Assembly: GCA_028691405.1 (NCBI GenBank)
Contig: JAQUZI010000027.1
Location: 1 to 5,882 of the forward strand
Direction: 5' to 3'
DNA length: 5,882 nucleotides
Source of the DNA: Minisyncoccota bacterium
GTDB lineage: Bacteria; Patescibacteriota; Minisyncoccia; UBA6257; JAKLIH01
Shown: positions 1 to 5,882 of the stretch, in pieces
How the letters are laid out: the number at the start of each line of letters is the position of its first letter
Numbering within the stretch: the stretch's first letter is position 1
Translations under genes and position numbers: made by a program
Notes under the pieces: generated by a model
The model's input: the letters and a program-made list of their open reading frames with translations, nothing else
Databases searched by the model: none
Told to the model about the DNA's origin: nothing

Positions 1-165
1 GGTTTAGGTTTAGCTGGCTCTTTATTCTCTGGTTTTTTTGTTTCTTCAGGCTTAGCTGGTTCTTTATTTTCTTGTCCTTCAGTCTTAGGGGGTTCTTTTG
101 GTGATTCTTCTGGTTTAGGTTTAGCTGGTTCTTTATTCTCTGGTTTTTTTGTTTCTTCAGGCTTA
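1..165 (-). repeat. 111-bp in-frame tandem repeat coding for a K/P/E-rich 37-residue unit
   Basis: Bases 1-54 and 112-165 match at 53 of 54 positions; the one difference is c/t in gctgg[c/t]tc. They are offset by 111 bp, which is exactly 37 codons. The second copy ends at 165, and the sequence beyond it (toward 180) is unrelated. The intervening 55-111 should belong to the same unit, so the array probably continues past the left edge. A shorter sub-repeat coding ENKEPAKP occurs inside the unit, near 53-75 as well as in both long copies. The repeat lies in the C-terminal part of the gene covering 1-1109. Confidence 0.85.
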
Positions 166-1109
166 CTAGATTCAGCAAATTCTTCAAACTGGTATTCATT
201 AATATTAAATTTTTTATCAGCTATATATTTGTCTCTAGCTCTATTCTTCATTTCTAAATATTTGTAAGCTTTAAAAAATATATCATTAAGAATAAATGTT
301 GGCTCTAATTCTTTAGACATTTTTTTAACTTTCTTGTCATAGAATTTATCTGGTTGAATTTTCTTGTATTCAGATACTAATTTTTTAAGGGTTTTTTTAT
401 TATCTGTTACTTCTTTTAATTTTTTAAATACTTCTTGTTCTATTTCTCCTTCTAAATTAGGATTTGTCTCATAAAAAACTTTTAAAACTTTTTCTAAAGC
501 TTTTGTATATTTGTTATATTCAATCAAAAAGTTTTTTTGATTTTCTGTTTTATCTATGTTGTTTTTAGAAGAAAGATATTTTTTCCATAAATTTTTAAGA
601 TTTTTTGATATTTCCTCTGGCGCTGAAATTTTAATTAATAATTCTGAGTAAACCCTATCTTCATGCAAAGCATCTCTGTCTATATTAGATATATCTTCTC
701 TTTTTTTATTTAAACTTAACTTGTCTGTTTTATAGCTTTTAGAAACATTCCTTAACTTGTATTCTTTTCTAGCATCTTTAATGCTTTCTTTAGTGTCTCC
801 TGTTTTTTGAATGTATTCTAAGGCAGACAAAACTACACCCGAAGTTTCATTTGTTTTTAAATTAACTTTCTTTTCAAAATGTTTAATTAGTTTCTTTTCT
901 TCATCACTAGCTTTATCTAGATTTTGTTTATTTGAAAGATATGTGTCTTTAATAAATACCATAGCTTCCTCTTCTGTAAACTTGTCTTTAATACTTTTAG
1001 GTAACGAGACTAATACCTTTCTGATTTGTTTTATTAAATCCTCAAATTTTTTATTAAAATCCTCTGCTTTTATTTTTCCTTTTTTATCTCACTTTGGCTT
1101 TTCTTTCAT
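1..1109 (-). CDS. Charged protein with C-terminal Lys/Pro/Glu tandem repeats (3' end outside the window)
   Basis: I do not recognise this gene. The start is the ATG at 1109, which opens MKEKPKWDKKGKIKAEDF; the frame then stays open to the left edge, giving 369 codons with no stop reached. Codon 7 (1091-1089) is TGA and is read as Trp; the only TGG is codon 175. There is no signal peptide or membrane segment, so the visible part looks cytoplasmic. Residues 1 to about 310 are rich in Lys, Glu and Asn and look largely helical, perhaps coiled coil. From about residue 315 the protein becomes low-complexity with repeated ENKEPAKP and KPEETKKPE blocks in a 37-residue period (see the repeat entry). 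The ATG lies 17 bp after the stop of the DUF5663-like gene, with no Shine-Dalgarno, so the two are probably co-transcribed. The tail resembles flexible linkers or binding tails, but no function can be assigned. Confidence 0.85.
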
Positions 1110-1126
1110 ATTTAAAATTTATTGTT

Positions 1127-1477
1127 TTAGTAATTATCGCCCATATAGCTATCGCGAAAACTGATTAGAGCCATAGCTATAACCTCTTTAAGATCAGGAA
1201 TATTTTCATTACAAAAAGCTTGAATTTTTTCTTGGTCATTACTGTCAACAATTTTTTCAAAGTCTTCTAATTTATTTTGAGGAATATTTTTAAGTATTGC
1301 CATATTAATATGATTTTCAATTCTTGGTTTTAAATCTTTTTTAATTTGATCTAAAACCTCTTCATCTAAATCATTAAAATCTGGTTTTTGTTTAATAATT
1401 TCATCAATATATCAATCAATACCCATGTCAACGTTAAAGTCGCTGGGTAGATTATTAAAAGTATTGTTGTTTTCCAT
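1127..1477 (-). CDS. DUF5663-like small protein
   Basis: This is a complete 116-residue protein starting at ATG 1477 (MENNNTFNNLPSDFNV) and ending in TAA at 1129-1127. Its pattern resembles the DUF5663 family known mainly from CPR bacteria: an LPxDF-type beginning, then a helix with DLKPRIENHINMAIL, then NIPQNKLEDFEKI, then QAFCNENIPDLKEVIAMAL and a closing FRDSYMG. The function of the family is not known. There is no signal peptide or membrane helix, so it is probably cytoplasmic. Codon 22 (1414-1412) is TGA, read as Trp in GIDWYIDE; in the standard code the gene would be cut off after 21 residues. A near-consensus promoter lies directly upstream, with a leader of about 20 bases and no Shine-Dalgarno. 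The next gene starts 17 bp after the stop, probably on the same transcript. The CDS is certain; the family name is from memory of its pattern. Confidence 0.85.
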
Positions 1478-1505
1478 GTTGCTTTTTTAAATATTAATTA
1501 TTAAT

Positions 1506-1534
1506 ATTATATATTAATTTATTTTTATTGTCAA
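1506..1534 (-). promoter_or_regulatory. Sigma70-type promoter for the DUF5663-like gene and the repeat protein gene
   Basis: Read on the minus strand, a perfect TTGACA (1534-1529) is followed by a 17-bp A+T spacer and a perfect TATAAT (1511-1506). The -35 box begins one base after the TAG stop of the DUF3298-like gene. The expected transcription start is near 1499, giving a 5' leader of about 20 bases before ATG 1477. Chance A+T-rich matches are common in such DNA, but both hexamers being perfect at ideal spacing, in the intergenic gap, makes this convincing. Confidence 0.85.
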
Positions 1535-1535
1535 A

Positions 1536-2276
1536 CTATCTTAAAAACTCTTTAAGATCTTCAACTGGTAATTCAAAAGTAACGATTCCTTCAGAATATG
1601 GCGCTACTTGATAGGGGTTAAAATGGAATATAAAGCTATCGCCATTTTTACCATAAGTAAAATTTTCAAAATTACTGTATTTAGGCCCAGCCCCATCTTG
1701 AATTCAATGAATCTCACTAATATTGTCACTATCTAATTTTTCAATCGCTTTATCAGATATATATTCTATATAAGTATCATTTTTAAATAAATATTTTAAT
1801 TGTATTTCTCTACCAGTTTTTAAATCAAAATTCTTGGTAGCCACTTGTTGGCTACCATGAGCTCCACCAGTATAAACAGCATCAATAAAACGAATACTAA
1901 TAATATTATCTGATACTAAGTAAGCATCATAAACGATATCTAATACATTTTTATAGCTTGATGAAACCGGAGGTTCAGTATAATTTTTAAAATCCTCTAT
2001 GCTTTTATGAATAAAACTATCAATATTATCATCTATAAAAGCGATATTAAAATATGGATAAGAAACATTAATAGTATATGCTTCTTTTTCTTCATTTATT
2101 TTCTTTGTTTCATATTGAATGCTAACAATAGTTGTAGTTGTAGTTGAAGAATTTTCATTATTTGATTTATTCTCGTTTAAAAATGCATTAAAATTTTTAA
2201 ATAATATTCAAATAATTAAACAAAATACAATGAAAACAATTCATTTAAAAGTGTTGTTTCTTTTTTTCTTTCTCAT
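1536..2276 (-). CDS. Membrane-anchored DUF3298 (RsiV-like) extracytoplasmic protein
   Basis: This 246-residue protein starts at ATG 2276 and ends in TAG (1538-1536). A basic N-terminus (MRKKKRNNTFK) is followed by one hydrophobic helix at about residues 12-26, then a linker rich in Asn, Ser and Thr with five threonines at 45-49, then an extracytoplasmic domain. That domain carries DUF3298 hallmarks: YTGGAHG at 135-141, FDLKTGREI at 150-158, WIQDGAGP at 191-198, and NPYQVAPYSEG at 220-230. DUF3298 occurs at the C-terminus of RsiV (a lysozyme-binding anti-sigma factor) and in PdaC-type envelope proteins. No anti-sigma domain is visible here, so the role is unknown beyond binding or acting outside the cell membrane. 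TGA codons 12, 23 and 191 are read as Trp; 12 and 23 flank the membrane helix and 191 fits the Trp expected before the DGAGP segment. The start lies 2 bp after the preceding stop, suggesting translational coupling. Confidence 0.88.
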
Positions 2277-2278
2277 AA

Positions 2279-2728
2279 TTAATAACTTAATTCCGTTATT
2301 AGGATATAGTCATCAACAGTTATACCTTTAATGTCAGCTTTGTCCCCTGTTTTAAATTTTAGTTCTTGGCATGAAGCGCCGTTTACACTACAATTTGAAT
2401 CAAACAAAAATGCTGTAGTTAAAGCTGGCTTGCCTGGTTCTTCATAATAAATAATTCAATTGTCTTTAGTTTCTACAAAAGTAACTGTTTTTATAAAGTC
2501 CGGCTCACAATTGCCTTCTCACAATCTTTGACACTCTTGACTACTTGGACATCATTGATATCCAGCACCAATTAAACAACCGTGTTCATCAGTTTCCCCA
2601 CCTATTAATTCTTTAGTTGTAGTTGTTTTTATATTTAAATTGCTTTTATTTGCATAATTAGCATATACTACATATACAATTAATAATAAAGCCAATAAAG
2701 CAATAATTAGTAATGTTTTTTTGTTCAT
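2279..2728 (-). CDS. Small membrane-anchored protein with DEHGC...GYxWC...RxWExxC motif
   Basis: This 149-residue protein starts at ATG 2728 (MNKKTLLIIALLALLLIVYV) and ends in TAA (2281-2279). Residues 1-4 are basic and 5-23 form a hydrophobic helix, either an uncleaved anchor or a signal peptide; no lipobox cysteine follows it. A linker with four threonines (35-38) leads to DEHGC at 47-51, GAGYQWC at 54-60, QECQRLWEGNC at 64-74, and a small mostly beta-looking C-terminal domain with Cys113 and Cys120. The GC(x4)AGYxWC...CxRxWExxC pattern recurs, as I recall, in secreted proteins of CPR bacteria and some other prokaryotes; its function is not known. The six cysteines after the helix (51, 60, 66, 74, 113, 120) could form disulfides. 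Codons 59, 70 and 91 are TGA; 59 and 70 sit exactly at the motif's two tryptophans. It has its own promoter and is followed 2 bp later by the DUF3298-like gene. Confidence 0.87.
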
Positions 2729-2752
2729 ATTTATTTTTTAGTATTTATATTA

Positions 2753-2781
2753 ATTATAACACTTAATTATATAAAATACAA
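2753..2781 (-). promoter_or_regulatory. Extended -10 promoter for the GYxWC protein and DUF3298-like genes
   Basis: On the minus strand, TTGTAT (2781-2776) is followed by a 17-bp spacer and TATAAT (2758-2753). The spacer ends in TGT, so the -10 is of the extended TGnTATAAT type, which offsets the weak -35 box (3 of 6 matches). It lies directly after the helicase stop codon (2785-2783). The expected transcription start is near 2746, giving a leader of about 18 bases before ATG 2728, with no Shine-Dalgarno. Confidence 0.72.
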
Positions 2782-2782
2782 T

Positions 2783-5698
2783 TTAATCCATCATTTTTCT
2801 TAATTTGCAGTAAAAACAATCTGGATCATCGCAATACTGATCTCAAAACTTTAATTCTAGTATATCTTTTGATACTTGTTTAATTAATTCCTCTAATTCA
2901 TCAATTTTTGTATCATTAATATCCGAAAACACATGTTTTATAAAATCCCCATTTTTTTTAGGCTCAACAAAATCAATAATACCGTTATTAAATATGTATT
3001 TTTTGTTATTATGATATTTAATTAATAAAGCATAAAAAACTAATTGAGAATGATAATTGCCTTTGCTTGATTTTGTTTCCCCTAATACATCATTTCTACT
3101 TTTGGGTGTTCCTGTTTTAAAATCAATAACATCAACTTTTTTTGTATCTTGAATGAAATTAATCCTATCTAATTTCCCTGTAACAGGAATATCCTCAATA
3201 AAAACATCTTTAATTTTGTATTCATTAAGTCCTGGTTTTTTAAATTCATCAAAATTTTCTTTAAAATATTTTTTCAAAGACTCTATTGATTCTTCTTTAA
3301 TCTTTTCGTATTCTTCTTTTAAAATTGGTTCTCTATTTATTGCTTTTTTAAACTCTTGGATTAAAAAATCTTCGGTTACAATTCCATTTCTAGCATATTC
3401 TTCATAGGTTTTTTGAATGGCAGTATGCATTGCTGTTCCCTTACATAAATTAGAATTTTTAAATTCCGGAATTCGAAATAGATTTCTGTAAAAAAAAGAT
3501 CATGGGCATTGCAAATAATTGTTTAAAGAAGTTGGTGATAAGCCTTTTTCTAAAAACTTTTGTTTAATTAAATCTTTGTTTAAAATATCTTTTGGCTTTT
3601 TAATTGTTTTAAAATCTAACCCTTCTTGATCATATTCTTTTTTATTATCAATTTCTGTTTCTTCTTTTAGCTCTTCTTTTATTTCAGTAATAAACCGACT
3701 AGGATTTAAAGGTTTTTCATCTTTAGACTTTAAATATGATATATATACATTTTTTCTAGCTCGAGTTAATGCGACATAAAACAACCTTCTTTCATCATTA
3801 ATTTTCTCTTCTTTGTCGTCTCCTCTTATTACCTCCTCTAAAAGAGATATTGCCTTATATGCTTTTTTGTCCTCTCAATAACATGGATTGGCAGAGAGAA
3901 TAAAAACATAATCAAATTCAAGGCCTTTGGCGCCATGAGCAGTCATTAAATTAATGCCATTTGAATCAATAGCCTCTATTTTTCAATCAATATTTTCTTG
4001 TTTGGCAATATCAATATCTGAAATAAAATCTTTTAAGCAATAATTTTTGTTAATTTGTATTTTTTCTTTTATATAATCTATTAAAGCGGATAATTTATTT
4101 AATTTATTAATAACTTCTTTACTTTTAAATAAGTGGTTATAAAAGCCTGATTCATTGATAATATGAGTAATAAATTCATTTATTGGCATGTTTTTTGAAT
4201 CTTTATGCCATTTTGCTAGATTTTTAAAGAAATTATTAAAAGAATCTTTATCCTTCATTTTTATATCAGAATAGTCTATATCATAAAGATTTTGATTTAA
4301 ATGATTGGTAGAATATTTATCAATAAATTTGTAGACATCAATTTCATTTAAATTTAGGAAATCAATATGCATAGCATTCACTAAATGCTTATCATTGCCA
4401 TAATCTTCTATTGTTTTTAATAAAATAATAAATTTTTCAATGTCTAAATCCCCAAAAACACCATTTTTATCTTTAACATTAAAAGGAATGTTTAGTTTTT
4501 GTAAAATATCAATTAATTCAAAACTATCCTTGTGGCTACGATACAATACGGCAATATTATTTAAATCTGTTTTTAATTCTTGTATTTTTTTAGCAACAAA
4601 ATATGCTTCCAGTTTTTGATTAATATTTTTTACAACTTGTATTTTTTTACCCTTTTCTTGATTACTCTTTAATTCTCTATCTTTTTGAATTAAAGAGAAT
4701 GCGGAATCAAGTATTTGCTGAGTTGATCTGTAATTATTAATTAAATCTATTGTTACTGCTCTTGGATATTTTTCTTTAAAATTTATAAAATTATAGTTAC
4801 TAGCTCCTTGAAATCTATAAATCGCTTGTTTAGTATCACCAACAACAAATAAATTAGGAAAATCATCAAAGCCAGCTAATGTTGTTAAAACTCCATATTG
4901 GCTTAAATTAGTATCTTGAAATTCATCAACTAAAATATATAAATATTTTTCACGAAGATCGAATAAAAAGTTTTCATTTTCTTCCATTTTTTTTAATACC
5001 AATAATATCATATCGTTATAATCATAATAGCGATTTTCAATTAAAGCTTTTTCGTATTCTTCATAGATGTAGCTTAGGTCTATATTTTTTTCTATTTTAC
5101 CTAAATCATTGTAATACTCTTGTTTTACAGCATGTTCTTTACCGGCTTTTGGTCTTACATAATAATAGTCTTCTTTTTTTAATTCTTTTTTAGCGTTTTC
5201 GGCTATATCTCTTAAATTTTGATATGAAACATTTTCTTGTTTTAATTTAGAAATAATACTTGCAATACTTTTAGCATTTATATATTTACTTATTTCTTTT
5301 AATTTATTAGTATTTAAAATATTCTTAATTATCTTTAATTTAGTAATATCGTCTATATTACTAAACTCAGTATACTCAGGAAAATATTCTGGGTGCTCTT
5401 TAATAATATTGTTACAAAAACCATGAAAGGTATTGATTTCTATATTGTATGCCGAACTTCCGATAATAGAAGACAGTCTGTCTCGCATGGAAACAACACC
5501 AGCATTGGTAAATGTTAAAGCTAATATATTCTCTGGATCAGTATCAGTCTCTTTTAGTATATTGGCAATCCTTAAACTTAAAATTTGTGTCTTGCCTGTT
5601 CCTGGACCAGCATTTACAATAACAGGCCCTTGAATAGTATCAACAGCTTGTTTTTGCTCTTTGTTTAATTTATTATATAGTGTTTTGAAATTTTCCAT
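2783..5698 (-). CDS. UvrD/Rep-family superfamily 1 helicase fused to a PD-(D/E)XK nuclease
   Basis: A 971-residue ATP-dependent DNA helicase-nuclease, probably for break processing or repair in the cytoplasm. Start ATG 5698; stop TAA 2785-2783. Helicase motifs run in order: Q-motif LNKEQKQAV (11-19), Walker A AGPGTGKT (30-37), Ia LALTFTNA (59-66), TFHGFC (90-95), Walker B VDEFQDTN (257-264), III VVGDTKQAIYRFQG (285-298), IV LINNYRST (319-326), V MTAHGAKGLEFDYVF (585-599) and VI YVALTRAR (641-648). After a linker comes an AddB/Cas4-like nuclease: LQCPW (729-733), GTAMH (754-758), GKLDR (841-845), DFKTG (859-863) and QLVFY (885-889). Cys731 plus C956-x4-C961-x2-C964 could bind an iron-sulfur cluster. 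TGA codons 572, 608, 733 and 952 are read as Trp; Trp497 is TGG. In the standard code the gene appears split between motifs IV and V and again inside the nuclease. The architecture matches CPR helicase-nucleases. It begins 74 bp after the previous gene, with no Shine-Dalgarno. No symbol is given because it is neither classical uvrD, pcrA nor addA/addB. Confidence 0.95.
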
Positions 5699-5772
5699 TT
5701 TAATTATTTATTCTTTCAACTCTTGTAATTTATTTTTGTTTTTTAAAACATGTTTATACTTTTTGTATGATA
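5699..5772 (-). other. Intergenic gap before the helicase gene, no convincing promoter
   Basis: This 74-bp A+T-rich spacer separates the upstream gene's stop from the helicase ATG. It holds a TATAAA (5758-5753) that could act as a -10 box, but nothing resembling a -35 lies 16-18 bp upstream of it. A perfect 10-bp palindrome, AAACATGTTT (5746-5755), sits right at the position where such a -10 would start transcription, so it might be an operator; a palindrome this short is weak evidence. No Shine-Dalgarno and no terminator hairpin were seen, so read-through from the gene to the right is also possible. Confidence 0.4.
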
Positions 5773-5882
5773 TTAATTATTATTGTCTATTAAGTTTTTA
5801 ATAGTTGCCGCAGCCATGTTGGCTAATTTTGGATTATTGGGATGCCTACTATTTATTTCTCTTAATATTTTTTCATATGACA
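5773..5882 (-). CDS. C-terminal end of an unrecognised protein (5' end outside the window)
   Basis: The frame is open from the right edge to TAA at 5775-5773 and gives 36 complete codons: SYEKILREINSRHPNNPK followed by LANMAAATIKNLIDNNN, preceded by two bases of a cut codon. The composition (mixed charged and aliphatic residues, a helix-like LANMAAATIKNLI stretch, polar NNN end) looks like real protein rather than random A+T-rich DNA, and strand and spacing agree with the neighbours. There is no TGA in this piece. I do not recognise the family, and too little is visible to say whether it forms an operon with the helicase gene. Confidence 0.6.
   Translation of the reverse strand, partial: SYEKILREINSRHPNNPKLANMAAATIKNLIDNNN

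Noticed and set aside
1..165. CRISPR-like array, because of two near-identical segments
   Set aside because: The period is exactly 37 codons, the copies lie in frame in a coding gene, and the intervening segment codes for the same kind of K/P/E-rich sequence.
811..1164. Plus-strand open frame of 117 codons
   Set aside because: It is antisense to the repeat-protein and DUF5663-like genes, is rich in Phe, Ser and Leu as expected from the complement of Lys/Glu-rich coding DNA, and shows no motif.
2119..2331. Plus-strand open frame of 70 codons with a hydrophobic look
   Set aside because: It is the complement of the 5' part of the DUF3298-like gene and the 3' end of the GYxWC gene, both of which have recognisable motifs on the minus strand.
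3153..3407. Plus-strand open frame of 84 codons
   Set aside because: It lies entirely inside the nuclease domain of the helicase-nuclease, on the other strand, and has no features of its own.
1089..3985. TGA read as glycine, as in SR1/Gracilibacteria
   Set aside because: The TGA sites in the GYxWC motif, DUF3298 and the nuclease entry call for Trp, and with TGA as Gly the proteins would have almost no Trp. Normal GGN glycine codons are abundant at conserved Gly positions.
5433..5633. Plus-strand open frame of 66 codons
   Set aside because: It is antisense to the Walker A region of the helicase, where the minus-strand coding is unmistakable.
2783..5698. Helicase gene as a decayed pseudogene or sequencing-error artefact
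   Set aside because: All four interruptions are TGA, never TAA or TAG, with no frameshift, and the same happens in four neighbouring genes at expected Trp sites. Decay or errors would not be this uniform.
5756..5768. ATAC-N5-GTAT inverted repeat as a terminator
   Set aside because: The stem is only four base pairs with no G+C content to stabilise it and no U-run in the right place.

Overview
The window is very A+T-rich, and all six genes lie on the minus strand, read from right to left. Its key property is that TGA is not a stop. Twelve in-frame TGA codons occur in five genes, against two TGG codons, and no identifiable gene ends in TGA (the stops seen are TAA or TAG). Several TGAs fall where the protein family has tryptophan, so I read TGA as Trp (as in translation table 4). 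Under the standard code the helicase gene looks broken into four or five pieces and the other genes lose their starts or middles.

The gene content points to a Patescibacteria (CPR) type genome. The evidence is a UvrD-like helicase fused to a PD-(D/E)XK nuclease in the style common in that group, a DUF5663-like protein, and a small membrane-anchored protein with the DEHGC...GYxWC...RxWExxC motif. The TGA-recoded CPR lineages I know of (Absconditabacteria/SR1 and Gracilibacteria) read TGA as glycine, which fits poorly here. A mollicute would fit the code but not the gene content. The lineage call is an inference.

Layout in transcription order: (1) 5773-5882, the C-terminal end of an unrecognised gene; (2) 2783-5698, a 971-residue helicase-nuclease for DNA repair; (3) 2279-2728, the GYxWC membrane-anchored protein; (4) 1536-2276, a membrane-anchored DUF3298/RsiV-like protein starting 2 bp after gene 3; (5) 1127-1477, a DUF5663-like protein; (6) 1-1109, a charged protein ending in Lys/Pro/Glu tandem repeats and running off the left edge.

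Two good sigma70-type promoters mark the transcription units. One sits just after the helicase stop and drives genes 3 and 4. The other sits just after the gene 4 stop and drives genes 5 and 6. Both have a 17-bp spacer and leave a short 5' leader without a Shine-Dalgarno sequence. Genes 3 and 4 look like a pair of extracytoplasmic proteins with similar threonine-rich linkers. Genes 5 and 6 look like a cytoplasmic pair of unknown role. No RNA genes, mobile elements or CRISPR arrays were seen, and no stretch over 300 bases lacks a gene.
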